Of a stretch of DNA of 64,000 nt, positions 34,036 to 45,971 are shown in pieces. Origin of the DNA: Pratylenchus scribneri (taxonomy: Eukaryota; Nematoda; Chromadorea; Rhabditida; Pratylenchidae). The position numbers and the translations under genes are program-made. The stretch covers positions 2,790,001 through 2,854,000 of the forward strand of contig JAQSEB010000023.1 of the NCBI GenBank assembly GCA_030063045.1. The letters are read 5' to 3'. Position 1 is the stretch's first letter; the number at the start of each line of letters is the position of its first letter. The notes beneath the pieces were generated by a model. That model did not search any database and was not told where the DNA came from. It saw only the letters and a program-made list of their open reading frames with translations.

Positions 34036-34794
34036 TAAAAAATTAAATATATCTAAAAATAATTTAAATTATTTACACAAAATTTAAAGAATTGTCTAAA
34101 AGGGAAATAGGGAGAATAATTTCGGAACATTCATCAGAATTTATGAGGGGATGGAACCTTGGTCCTTGGCAATGGCCAATGAACCAAAACCAGTTTCCTA
34201 TGCAGCAGAAAGGGGAATTCATAAACTGACATATATTTTCGTGAAGTATTCTTCACTAAAAATGGGTCATTATGATTAGTAAATGGAATTGCAAAGGAAA
34301 AAAAGGCCAATTGGGTTATGCGGAAATTGACAAATTTGGTAGAGGGGGGGGGGGGGGGCGATGATAATGAAATGGGCAAACACTTCAAATTCGCAAGCAA
34401 TTCTTCGAACCTTTTTGTCCCCCTTTTTCCTAATATTTTTAATTTATCGCCGAATAAAAAATGCTCTAAATTTATAATTGGCTAAACTTGTGGTGACATC
34501 ATTGATTTAAGTATAAGTAATATTATTGTCGCGATAAAATAATAGAATTGCCTCATTATTATCATTTAATTGACGCATTGATAATTTAAGGAATCAATAG
34601 AATTCTTGGCCAAATTTAATGACATAACTAGCTTAACATTAGTCAATTCAATTTTAGGACTATTCTCGCCTGCATATAATAGGAAAAATTGATAAAAAGG
34701 TGTGGTGGTGGTACGCGGTGCCCTCAAATAGCTAAAAATTTTTCTTACTTTTAAAAATAATCTTTCACAGCGGATAGCAAGTATTAATCCTAAA
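34036..34794. other. Shared upstream region of two glycosyltransferase genes, with a 15-G run
   Basis: A 759-bp head-to-head spacer between GT14 (-) and GT31 (+). It contains an uninterrupted run of 15 G at 34344-34358. No gene is supported. Confidence 0.6.
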
Positions 34795-36455
34795 ATGCAA
34801 TTCATTTCAATTGCTATTTTCCCAATAATATTTCATCTTTTTGTCATCAACAATGCCAGCCCATTACTTTCAGAAAAATTGGAAATGGTTGGTTTTTTCG
34901 CAAAAAATATGTTTTGGAACAATTTGTCAAAATTATTATTGAAATACTTTTAAAGGATCGCCAATTTGAATTCTCCTTCCAAAATATGAAAAAGGCCTAC
35001 AGAATGCCAGTGCCCCGGGATGATCCATGCCCGGAGGGCACAAAATTACTTGTGACGGTTTTGAGTCGAAGAAATGGGACAGAAAAGAGAAATGCAATTA
35101 GGGCAACATGGGCAGCGGATAGCGTAATAAAAAAGATCTTTAAATGTGGAAAAAAATCCTAAAAAGGTGCCAAACCAAGTGATTCGTTTTGTTATTGGCC
35201 AATCTCCTCCAAAAAATGGAACAAATTTTGATGAGGAATTGGAACCGGAAATAGAAAGTTCACTTCGGAGGGAACAATCAAAATTTGGAGATCTCATTTT
35301 CTATGGAATGCCGGATGGATATTATAATTTGCCATTAAAAGTTAGAAAAATATAAAAATTAAAATATTAAATTAATTTTTATTCAATCAAAGTTGATGGC
35401 AATTTTCCAATGGCAACAAACATTTTGTTCCTCTGCAAAATTTTTATTGAAAATAGACGATGATTTGGTTGTGGATTTGGATCGGCTGGATTTCTGGATC
35501 AAAAATAGATATGAGCCAATTTTGGAGGCAAAAATTGGTTAAAATAATTCATAGAATTTTTTATTAACCCAGGAATTTCCTCTGGCAATTTTTGGTCAAA
35601 TGATTGTTTACTGGGAAAAGGGTGGAATCGCACATCATTCAACGGTGGTCAGAAAGAAGTCGGAAAAATGGTCAGCAATAAAATGGCATTTACAATCATA
35701 TACCATTTTAATTTAATAGGTATATGTCTCCGGCGGATTATTCACCAAATTTATATCCTCCATATTTGAATGGGCCATCATATTTGATGAGCACTGCGGC
35801 AGTTGGAGCCATCCTAAGGCGGACTGGCCAAGTCCCATTTCTTCCATTTGAGGATCTTCTTTTCACCGGAATTCTTGGCCAAAAAGCAAATGTCAGTTTA
35901 TTCGGCTATGAATCAACTTTCCAAATTATTTGCCAAAAAGTTGGTTTCAGTATTTATGATAATGCTAATTATAATTAATTTATTGAAGAAAATGCCATGC
36001 AATAGTAGCCATCCAATTGGTGACACATTTTATCCAAAATTGGAGCCAGAAACGGCTCCAAATGGGACAATTCGATTCAGGCCGGAACCAGAAGATCAAA
36101 GGATTCATATCCAAATTGCCCAAAGGGGTCAAAGGCATTGTGAAGTAATGGAATGAATGGAGATGAATCATTTGAATTTATTTAAGCCATTGGATTGTGA
36201 TCAACCGGAAGTGGATGAGCAAAGATTGAATGCAATTTTGAATGAACCCGGGGATGAGGTGAAGGAGGAGGAATGCGAAGTTTAAAATGGGAAGGGGAAA
36301 TTGCTTTACAAATTGAATAATCCAAACAGATTGAATTGAATGGAAATTGTGCAAAGGGAATGCCGAGAGTGGCAATTTGGTGCAGATCGGGAATGGAAAA
36401 ATTGGAAGAATATCAACGATTTTATGCAAAATTGAGGGAATTAAAATGTAAATAA
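34795..36455 (+). CDS. Beta-1,3-galactosyltransferase-like (GT31)
   Basis: About eight exons. The N-terminus MQFISIAIFPIIFHLFVI is a signal peptide or anchor. Domain blocks: VLSRRNGTEKRNAIRATWA (the RxxxRxTW motif), VIRFVIGQSPPKNG, EQSKFGDLIFYGMPDGYYNL (family ED..YxNL-like), then FCSSAKFLLKIDDDLVVDLD with the DxD metal site, and STAAVGAILRRTG, FEDLLFTGILGQKANV (ED..TG motif). The 3' end uses three further short exons; the last (about 36331-36455) encodes NGNCAKGMPRVAIWCRSGME and ends LRELKCK. The family adds galactose or GlcNAc in beta-1,3 linkage in the Golgi. The exact acceptor is unknown. The position next to a divergent GT14 gene may be coincidence. Confidence 0.82.
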
Positions 36456-36604
36456 TGGAAGGGAAGGAAGAATATGGCTAATGGCATAATTAATCAATTC
36501 AAACAAATTTAAAGCATATTCTATTTTTTATTAATTTCATTTATCCATGCACCCATTTCATTTAATTCTTAAATAATTTTATTAAAATTGATTTCAATGT
36601 TCAA

Positions 36605-37273
36605 TCAAGCATTGCAATAATCGCCAATGCATAATTTTGTTTGTTCAATTGTTGCATTTAGCACTTTTCGAAGTAAACTGATTGCCGGCTCATTCACAAA
36701 ACATCCTTTTGAAACTGTAAAATTTAAATTGGAAAATATAATGAAAAAATTAATTTGCCTTTCCCATCGGGTCCATTAATGGTGTAGCAGCCGATTGCTT
36801 CCAATCCACAGTCAATTTTACTCAGAATTGTTTTTCCCCCTTCAATCTGCTCCGTGGCATCCGTATCCCAACATTTGTGTGGATTCTCAGCTGCCGGTAA
36901 TTTCTCAGGCACATTACACAAATCCCCCTGGCAAAGTGCACATCGATTGTCACGGAGTTGGCCTTCGAATTGGCCAACTTTGTTGGATTGGATTGTGGCA
37001 TCAAAACAAATTGCCTTCATTTGATCGCATGCCTCCATTCCATCCCCACATCCGTGGGCAACTAAAAAACATTTAAAACCAAAATGATTGTCGGAATTGT
37101 TCCTCCTTACTCATTCCTCCACAACTGACCACAAAACAATGCGATTTTTGGCAATTATCCTCTCTTTTTATCGGCTCTCCATCCTCTTCATCGGATATCC
37201 AACAATTGAAGCTGTTGGAATAATTTAACAAAAAACATGTGAAAATGGTCAAAAGAGGGAATAAATTTGACAT
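36605..37273 (-). CDS. Secreted Cys-rich protein with two ET-like modules
   Basis: Three exons. Exon 1 (37273-37108): signal peptide MSNLFPLLTIFTCFLLNYSN, then NCWISDEEDGEPIKREDNC and HCFVVSCGG. Exon 2 carries CGDGMEACDQMKAICFDA and ends a first module with CALCQGDLCN. A second module starts HKCWDTDATEQIEGGKTILS, with CGLEAIGCYTINGPDGKG. Exon 3 encodes KGCFVNEPAISLL and ends KLCIGDYCNA. The CW start and C..GDxCN end repeated twice fit the ecdysozoan ET module, a Ly6-like small disulphide fold. Function is unknown; probably extracellular. Confidence 0.78.
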
Positions 37274-38585
37274 TTTGAGGATATTTGTTGATATTTTTTG
37301 AAATGGATTTATAAGCTAGATATATTTATCCAATTGATTGGCCAATCCAATGACATTTTATATTGGGCCAATTTACGTTTATTTATAATCAGTTTCTTTG
37401 AGTTATTTTGGCCAATTGGTCTTAAGTAACATTTCAATCCATTCTCGAAATAACCGAATATTTTTGAAGCATATGATTAGGAAAATAAAAAACATGAAGA
37501 ATATTTCAATGAAAAATATTTAATGGAAAATTGGTTGTGAAATAATTTTTAAAACTTATATTTTCTGAGGCAATATTCAGAATTTTATATATTCCCCAAA
37601 GAAAAATATGATTTTTGGAGCTGCTCATTTGGAATTTGCAAAAATGTGTTATTGTCTAACTTCATTCCGGAAGGATTGTAATTGTAATTGCTAAGTTCTT
37701 TCCGGAAGGATTGTAATTGCGATTGTAATTGTAAATTCTAAGTTGTAATTGCGATTGTAATTGTAAAATTCTAAGTTGTAATTGCGATTGTAAATACTAA
37801 GTTGTAATTGCGATTGTAATTGTAAATTCTAAGTTGTAATTGCGATTGTAATTGTAAAATTCTAAGTTGTAATTGCGATTGTAATTGTAAATTCTAAGTT
37901 GTAATTGCGATTGTAAATTCTAAGTTGTAATTGCGATTGTAATTGTAATTTAGAAGTTGTAATTGCGATTGTAATTGTAAAATTCTAAGTTGTAATTGCG
38001 ATTGTAAATTCTAAGTTGTAATTGCGATTGTAATTGTAAATTCTAAGTTGTAATTGCGATTGTAAATTCTAAGTTGTAATTGCGATTGTAATTGTAATTT
38101 CTAAGTTGTAATTGCGATTGTAATTGTAATTTCTAAGTTGTAATTGCGATTGTAAATTCTAATTTGTAATTGTAATTGCGATTAATTTTCTAAGTACATT
38201 CCGAAAGGATTGTAATTTTAATCTTTTTTTTTTGCTAAATATTAATATTATGATACATTTATTTTTTCCCAATTAATCCATTATTTTTGGATTGAATTCA
38301 ATCCATCAAAAATATAGAGGGAGGAATGTTTGCCTTGAGTTCATTTTACAACAAAATGATCATAATGCCCCCTATAATGATGTGTGATGATCAGCAAATT
38401 TTGATTCTCACAAAATAAAAATGGAACATTCAATCAATTTCCCAGCAGATTTGATAAATTGGGCCATTCTCCTAAATTTAATATTTGCTCCCTATAAATT
38501 TATTTTTTATTATCAAATTGGATTTTTCCAATGAATTTGTTCGCCCACCAATTTTGAACATTTTCCATCATTCTATTAATAACAA
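37274..38585. other. Intergenic containing satellite array 2
   Basis: Apart from the array at 37674-38184 this is AT-rich sequence without recognised features. It lies upstream of the SLC13 gene. Confidence 0.55.
37674..38184. repeat. Hexamer-derived satellite array 2
   Basis: Same unit and orientation as the array at 19184-19857: TTGTAATTGCGATTGTAA plus AATTCTAAG, repeated about 15-18 times. The higher-order AAATTG/TTGAGAATTG variant of array 1 is missing. The left edge is CTAACTTCATTCCGGAAGGA, with a second TCCGGAAGGATTGTAATTG 30 bp on. The right edge has a related ACATTCCGAAAGGATTG. Confidence 0.9.
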
Positions 38586-40818
38586 ATGTTGCTGGATTTG
38601 CCTCCTTCTCTTTCGCCCACCATTCCCTCAAGCAGTTTTACCAATTCAGACGGCAATTCATCAAGGCAACATTTGGCCTTCGTCGATGATGAGGACGATG
38701 AAGAAGAAGGAGATGAGGGACAAAATATTCTCTTTGAAATGGAAAAAATTAAAGAAGAAGAAAAAGGAAACGCAGGATTTTTGTCAAAATCAAAGCGAAA
38801 TTCCCGAAAATTATTGTCCACAATTTTGTCATTCCATCAGCCGGCCATTATCCTCCTCACCCCTTTAATCCTTTGTCCACTTCTTTTGTCCAATAAACCG
38901 GTTTGAAAAAAGTACAGGAATACCCAAATAATTGTGGATATTTTACCCCAAAAAGGAATACAGATGTGCATTTTGTGTTATTCTAATGGCAATTTATTGG
39001 ATGGGCCAAGTGATGCCATTGGCTGTGACCGCCTTATTGCCAGCTGTGCTTTTCCCACTGACTGGAATTCTGCCAGCCAGGGATGTTTCAAAGGAATTTT
39101 TGAATGTAAGTCCAAAATTGAATAAAAGCATCCAAATTCGATTTAGGACACAAATTTCCTTTTCCTCGGCGGGTTGATCGTTGCCACGGCAGTGGAAAAA
39201 TGCCACTTGCATGAAAGAATTGCATTGAGAGTGCTACTTTTGGTTGGCAGTGAGCCAAGAAAAATTATGCTTGGATTTATGGGATTAACAGGTCAAAAAG
39301 AGATAAAGAAAGATAAGATGATTTGGTTTTTAAGCCCTTCTAAGTATGTTCATCAGTAATACGGCAACGACGGCGATGATGTTGCCTATAGGAAAATCAG
39401 TGGTGAATTTATTGGAGAAAAAGGACAAAAATTATGGCATTTTGGGCGTTCATATGAATAATCTAATTTATCAAAAAGAGTAATTCTTCAATTTTGAATT
39501 AATTACAAAATTATTCATTGAAGCAATAATTCGGAGAGACCTTCCGGAATGGCAAAAGGTTTAATCATTTGCATTGCATTTGCGGCAAACATTGGCGGAG
39601 TTGGAACATTAACCGGGACACCCCCAAATTTAGTGCTCATTGGAATGCTATCAACGTAAGTACTAAATCATTTCACGTCCGTACAAACACAGAATAATGA
39701 AAAATAGCATCATCATCTTAATGTTAATTCATTTTGCAGTTTATTTCCATCCGTCGATACAAAAGTGAACTATGTTTCATGGTTGGCATTGACATTGCCA
39801 TTGATGATTGGATGTTTACTTTTATGTTGGCTAATTCTTTGTTGGTTCTTCCTTTGGAATGTGCCCGAAGTTGACCAACAAGTCGGCCAAATGATACGAA
39901 AAATGAATCGAGAATTGGCTCCAATGAGGCAAATATTTTGGAAATTGGAAGAGAAATATATTTTCACAATTAAAGTTATGCTGAAAAATCAGTTTCATTT
40001 TGCTTTTTACTCCTTTTGCTTCTCTGGATTGGCCGGGACCCTGGCTTTATCCCCGGAATTGGAGCATTTTTTCAACAAAATTTTTATTCGGATTCCACTT
40101 CAGCTTTGTTAATCGGAATTCTCTTATTTCTTTTACCCGATGAAAATCCTTTTCTGCCTAATAAAAATAATAAAAAGGGCAAAGAACAAAAAAGATTAAT
40201 GGATTGGCCAACAATGCAACAACATTTCCCTTGGAATGTCGTAATTTTGTTGGGCGGAGGTTTTGCATTGGCAGCCGGTGTTAAAAAGTCTGGACTTTCC
40301 CATTTGATCGGTCAAAGTTTGGGTCGAATGGAACAACAACCGGTGTGGATTCTTCAACTAATTTGCATTTTCGTAACAATGTAGAATTCTTTCCTTTTTC
40401 CCAAAAATAATTCCCACATTTATTCAAAGGTTTGTCACGAATATTTGCTCAAATACAGTTACAGCCAGCATTTTCATACCAATTGTGGCAAGTATGGCTC
40501 AACGAACTGGCAATCATCCATTGGTTTTGATGTTGCCCACAACTTTGGCTTGTTCATTTGCATTTATTCTCCCAGTTGGCTCTCCACCAAATGCCATTGT
40601 ATTCTCCAGTGGATTATTGACTGTTTCCGATATGGTTTATTTAATATATTTCGATTATAGCATTCCCTTTGCAGATTTATTCGGGTCTTACAATTTCTGT
40701 AGTGTCAACGATTGCCATGATTGGCTATTTGGGCTCCATTTCTCCGTTAATACTTCCAATTGATCATTTCCCTGAATGGGCAACCATCAATATAAATGAG
40801 ACAACAAATGGACTATAA
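38586..40818 (+). CDS. SLC13-family sodium/di- or tricarboxylate cotransporter (NaDC/INDY-like)
   Basis: About nine exons. The N-terminal cytosolic part has an acidic run ([12 protein letters not shown]). Helices then follow: [52 protein letters not shown]. The first SNT motif is [11 protein letters not shown]. The signature [17 protein letters not shown] is complete. [16 protein letters not shown] then [15 protein letters not shown] is restored only by a GC-AG intron at 39929-39975. [29 protein letters not shown] (second SNT) and [15 protein letters not shown] follow, and the C-terminus is [14 protein letters not shown]. It is predicted to import citrate or succinate across the plasma membrane with sodium. 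A good candidate orthologue of worm nac genes. Confidence 0.9.
39929..39975 (+). other. Non-canonical GC-AG intron in the SLC13 gene
   Basis: The donor is ATGAG|GCAAAT and the acceptor ATTAAAG|TTATG. No GT donor nearby joins LAPM to the conserved [15 protein letters not shown] block in frame. Reading through keeps an open frame for a while but gives no family similarity. Confidence 0.75.
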
Positions 40819-41417
40819 CATTAATTATAAAATGAATAAAATTTTCAACAAAAAACATCAAATATTATAATTTTAAAAGATTTTAATAGAGCAAATTCGA
40901 ATTAAACACATGCGAATGAATGGAAAATCTTCTACTTTTTGTACGCAGTACGATATTTTTTGAATTTATTAATAAATTAATTTCTATGGCATAATCACAA
41001 AAGAGACAATTGATACCAATTATTTTTATTTTTTTTAAATGCTCGCCTCGCGCACGCAGCAGCAGGCAGAGGCCAGAGGCACAATTTGTGCTTGGCACTG
41101 GCTTTGCTTTTTTGTGTTTATCATATTGCAGATTGCAAAAGATGCTTATTATTATTACTGAATGAAAATCTGAAAATTAAATTCTACTTTTTAATATCTA
41201 ATTTAAATTTCAAAAGTTTAGAAATTCCTTATTTAATATTTGGATAATAAAATGTCCAGCAGATCAAATCCCCCAACCGCCAACCCCCATGATTTTTTAA
41301 GACATATTCTACATTTTTTATTGAAATATGTATTTATTAATTCCATGTTATCTTATTGTTTTAAATTTAAGCAAATTTATCAAAACATCAATCAAAATAC
41401 AAATCGGCAAATGGGAA
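40819..41417. other. Intergenic
   Basis: A GC-richer patch at about 41041-41110 (GCTCGCCTCGCGCACGCAGC) stands out in AT-rich sequence and may be promoter DNA. No gene recognised. Confidence 0.45.
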
Positions 41418-44400
41418 ATGAATGAATCAACAGAAAATTCTCTACGTCAATTTGAACGAATCGAGAAGGAAGTGACTGCTTCAAACGGCACAAATCGAAT
41501 CAATAACAATTCCATTGAAGAGGTTTAACAAAAATGGATCAATCATTAATAAATTTATAAATAATTTAGAATTCTCCGAATAATCATTTCCAAACTAATC
41601 GGACCAGTTCCACGCCCAGCTACTTATTTGTGGTATTTTAATTGATTTCTTTTCGAATTCAAAAATACAATTTAAGCCATTGAGAGTGCCAAACTTCAAG
41701 CAAAATGACCTATTGCCGCCTCCACCACTTCATTTCCCTGATCGTCAACCATTGTCAAATGAAAATGCCGGAAATCGACCAATGTTCCACAGCACCCCGC
41801 AAAATGGAAATGGGAAAATGTTTGGCCGTAAAAAGTAATTTAATTATTCATTTAGTCAATCCAATTTCTTTTAGAATATCTAATAGTGTTTCCACACCGG
41901 GCGGGAGGCCAGTGTCGCCAATTGCTGAAGAGGGAGGAAGCGAGGATTTGGATCGAATGGTTACGGAAGTGAGAAAATTACAAGAACAACAAGGAGGCGA
42001 AAAAGTGATGCAAAATTTGGTGAAGCAACTTCGAGATTTAATCGCACAATGGGATTGGGCACAGGCAAGGCATCGACATGTGGCAAAAATTGTAAAAAAT
42101 AGGGGAAAATGAATAAATAAAAATAATTAATAATTTTCAGTATTTTGAAAGGCAACAAGAAGAATTGAATTCGGGATGGGAAAATTTGCAAGAAGAAAGG
42201 GCCAAATTCAATCAGCAAAAAACGGATGAATGGGCGAAGATTGCGGCAATTCGTTCTGGCCTACAAAATGACAAAGCGAAGGCCGGGGCCAAAAAAGATG
42301 CGGAACGAATCAAAGAATTGGAATTAGAATTGGAAAAATTGAAAGCAAAAGATTTGTTGGGTTCACAAAAAATGAGCGAATTACGGACAAAATGCCGGGA
42401 ATTGGAGGGAGAAGTTCGAGTTCGCGAAAATTCATACGGAGAAAATATGATAAAAATAAAGAAATTGGAACAGCAATTGGTCAAAACGGAGGTATTTTAT
42501 TAAATTTGAATACATAATTGAATTATTTTTCAGCAAGAGAATTCAAATTTGCGAACAAAAATGACATTAATTCGTCAACAAAAACAACAAAATGAAGAAA
42601 ATGCGCAAAACCAACCATTACAAAATGCAAAACAAAACCAGCAAATTGGCCCAAGGGCCACACTTTTCAATTATTACAATAATAATAATTCGGCCACACG
42701 GAATCGAATTGTTCGTTTATTTTTCATTTCATTCAAATTTATCTATACAATTTTAGGGCACTTCCTCAACCTCATCGTCGGCTGGAGGCGGCGGCACTTT
42801 TTCATCGTCTGCCAATGAATTTGTGGCGGCCCCAAATCCAACGACAATTCGACGAAACAATTCCGACAGTACATTTATGGTTCCACAGCAGAATGGTCGA
42901 ATGATGCACAGAACAAACAGTGAAAATGGAAACAACGAGAACAATAATGGCCAACAACAGGTTTAATTGTGGGAATATTCCAAACCATTTTAAGAAGTAA
43001 TTTAAGTTGGCTTTACGGCGTCCCCGTGTCCGTTTTACTGAAGATTTTGTTCAAGAGCAACCGCCAAACGCCGAAATGGTCAATCCTCCACATTTTGGGT
43101 TATTCTCCCCACCACTTGGAAATGGAATTGGAGGGAATAATTTGGACGTATTCAACAAAAGATTTGTGGATATTCCAGCCGGAATGGTTGGTTAAATTGA
43201 TGAAAAATTAATTTAAATTATTATTTTTAGATGAATACAATGTACCAAATGACCGGGAGAGGAAGAGAATTTACATTTTCGGATGGTCAACAAAAACATC
43301 GAATTGTGGTCACCGAATTGATTGGATGCCAAACTCCGCCATTTTGCCGTCGATGCGTCCTTTACGAATATCCAACAATGGGAGAACAACAAAAGAATTT
43401 CAAATGGACCAGTGGACCATTGATTTCGATGAGCAATGGAAAAAAGGAACAACAAATTCAGGTTGAAATTTAAATTAATTAAAATTAAATTTAAAATTGG
43501 ATAGATTGAATATTTCCATTCGGAAGGAGTTTATGAACTGAGAACATGGATGGGAAATAAAATTCGGTACATGTTGAATGGACAATTGGAAATTTGCTGG
43601 GCAAAAGGCGACCGAACATTGGTGATGGCCGATGGCGAAAGACGCGAAATATTCAATCCGGCACAGTCCAATTTTGGCATGGAAATGTTTGAATTAATTT
43701 TTTGCATTTTTAAATAATTTTGTCCAATTTTGAAGATATATTCCAACCGGGATTGCTTATCGGTTGGATTCATCCACCCAATGGCAGAGGAAGGAATTTG
43801 TGCCGGACACGGAAAGAATGGCCCAACGCCCGGATGGATCATATTCATCATTGATTGTTCAGGCAGACATTCCATTTTAAATTAATTTGAATTTATTTTT
43901 GAATAAATTTAGCAATTGGGAAATGGAAACAACACACCAAATGGAACTTCCACTGGCCATCAAATTTCGCCCGATGATTTGGTCAGCCTCCAAATAAATG
44001 CACCCGATTTTACGGTTAAATTATTCATTTTTGACATTTAAAATTGATTTAAAAATTCAGCTCCGTCGTTTCAACGGGACACGGGCCGCAAAAGTGGAAA
44101 TGGATGAGCCGGGCACACCGGGGGGTTCACTTCAACTTTGGCTGTGCATGGACAATGTCCTTATGGTCAAACATATTCAGGCGGTGAATGCAAATGAAGG
44201 TGGCACAGAAAATGGTGGTGGTGGACGATCAACGGGAGTGAAAAGAAAAGGTGATAATGGGAATTTGATAATTTGGGTTAGAATCACTAGCGCATTGGGC
44301 ACCAAAAAATTTTTTCTTATTAGAAATTTAATTAGGATTTATAAAATGCATATAAAGTGGCATTCAAGCTCGAAAAAAAAATATTTGCCTCGGAGAGGGT

Positions 44401-44667
44401 TCGAACCCGCGCCATCAATTTTACAAAAAAAGCATCAAACCACTAAGCTAAAATTGTCGTTTTTAGTTGAATGATTAAATCTTCTTTATAAAACCCTTAA
44501 CCAGCATAAATCAAAAGAGCAATAAAATAGTAGCAAAAGCACTAGTGATACCATAATTTGAATTTATTATTTACATTTTTCAGAAAAACATATTTGCTTC
44601 TCCCATGGCCAATGCCGGCATATTCGAATGGAAAATGGTGGAAGCAATGCACCCATCCCGCCGATGA
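41418..44667 (+). CDS. Coiled-coil protein of unknown identity; weak resemblance to TCP10/CPAP C-terminal repeats
   Basis: About twelve exons. The N-terminus is polar with SVSTPGGRPVSPIAEEGG. A long coiled coil runs from VTEVRKLQEQQGGEKVMQNL through YFERQQEELNSGWENLQEER, ERIKELELELEKLKAKDLLG and MIKIKKLEQQLVK. Next is an Asn/Gln/Ser-rich linker, RPRVRFTEDFVQEQPP, then strand-and-turn segments GREFTFSDGQQKHRIVV, IEYFHSEGVYELRTW, YMLNGQLEICWAKGDRTLVM and ADGERREIF. The xNGQxE..GD..xDG pattern recalls the TCP10 C-terminal domain of centriole protein CPAP/SAS-4, but this is only a visual likeness. The C-terminus is GSLQLWLCMDNVLMVKHI, then IFEWKMVEAMHPSRR. The last intron holds a tRNA-like element. 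The frame of the exon near 43740 (YIPTGIAYRLDSSTQWQ) was chosen for continuity. Confidence 0.65.
44287..44545 (-). mobile_element. tRNA-like short interspersed element, copy 2
   Basis: 259 bp, ends CTAGCGCATTGGGCACC and AAAAGCACTAG, the same ends as copy 1 at 25710-25969. A-box-like TTTAGCTTAGTGGTTTGATG and B-box-like CGGGTTCGAACCC are on the minus strand. Just outside, TCA..TGA extends the inverted ends to ATCACTAG(C/T)GC. It sits in the last intron of the coiled-coil gene, opposite to its transcription. Confidence 0.82.
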
Positions 44668-45127
44668 TCAATTTGGATTGAATTTGAATTAATTAATTTA
44701 GGGCCAAATCATTTATATCATCATATCTCCCCAATATTATTTAATATATTCATTCCACAAATATATTTTTTGATGCTTATTTTATTCTTTTTTGATATAA
44801 ATAAATTTAATTCAATTTATCTCATAATATTTTCCTATATAATTTTGCCTTATTTTTCTTTTCAACAAAATTCCTTGCCAAATTTATTTTGATTTCATTC
44901 CAATTATATTTTGCCTTTACAATATTCATTTCAGTTATAAAGCCTTATACATTATTAATTATAAGTAGCCTTTTTAAAAATTGTAGAGAATTTATTCGTA
45001 AATTTAGTTTCGCTAGAATAAAATTTTTGCTTCTATATTTTTTAATTCACAATGATTTTAAAATCAAATTAAATAATTTTAACATTCATCTACTTATTCA
45101 TTTATATTTTACAGATTTTAGTAAAGA
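44668..45127. other. Intergenic, very AT-rich
   Basis: Nothing recognised except a TATTTTACAG acceptor ending at 45114, 13 nt before the next start codon. Confidence 0.5.
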
Positions 45128-45685
45128 ATGGGAAAATTTAAGAAGCAAGCAAAAGGATCTTCAACTTCAATAAAAAACAAAGTGAAGAAGAAAAAACATA
45201 GCGACAAAAAGACATCCACTGATGGGAAAAGCACATATTTGAGTGCTTACAAACGGGCACAACTCACTTTTGAACGATTGCAAGCGGAAAGGAAGGCCGA
45301 AACGGAAAAGCAAAGGGCAGAAAGGGAACGGCAAAAAGCGGAGAATGATTTCAACAAAGAATGGCGAAAAAAGTGAGGAAAATGGGGGAATTATTTAATA
45401 TTAATTTGGATTAGCCCCCGGGGAACATCCCAAACAATAAATAAGTACAGTACAAATGACACTTCCCCATAGTACAAATTAAAATTTTTATGATATAAAA
45501 AATGAAAATAAATTGAATATTTCAGAAAAAATCAGGCATTATTGTTGCGCACCCGAAAAGGTCAACCGAATTTGAATGCCCAAATTGGTGTTCTTTTGGA
45601 GAAATTAGAACGGGATGGAGGAAAAATGCCGGAGGCGGATGAAGAAAGAAATGAACAGAGGGAAATGGAAAGAATAAGCAAATGA
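45128..45685 (+). CDS. FYV7/TAP26 (CCDC59)-like nucleolar rRNA-processing protein
   Basis: Two exons, 45128 to about 45373 and about 45525-45685, roughly 135 aa, almost all charged. The basic N-terminus is MGKFKKQAKG, KNKVKKKKHSDKK. The middle is a charged helix, QLTFERLQAERKAETEKQRA. Exon 2 has LLLRTRKGQPNLNAQIGVLL, matching the conserved R-T-x-KGQP-x-(4)-I/V-LL tail of the Fyv7/TAP26 family, which acts in small-subunit rRNA processing. Short length and high charge agree. Assignment rests mainly on the KGQPNLN motif. Confidence 0.7.
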
Positions 45686-45971
45686 TGAAGCGACAAATAA
45701 TATTTATGTTGATTTTAAACTGAAATATATTGCATGGATAAATAAAATTAAATTCATTAAACAATCCAATTTCAATCTTTTGTTTTCAAAACGAGGACTA
45801 TTAGGATGAATCCAACACTTTGCACCACTCCCTTTTTAATTTTCAATCTGATGAGTCTGGAGGCAAAAAGATTAAATTTAGAATTCCCTTTTTGTGGCCA
45901 TTCCCTCCAAATTATAATTAAAACTCCTCATTCATTTAAAATATTTTCCTCAATTTTAGTTTTCCATCAAA

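Noticed and set aside
43998..44474. Continuous open frame reading into the tRNA-like element
   Set aside because: The 3' half is element sequence; splicing at AAAAG|GTGATA and to the exon at about 44583 gives the better model.
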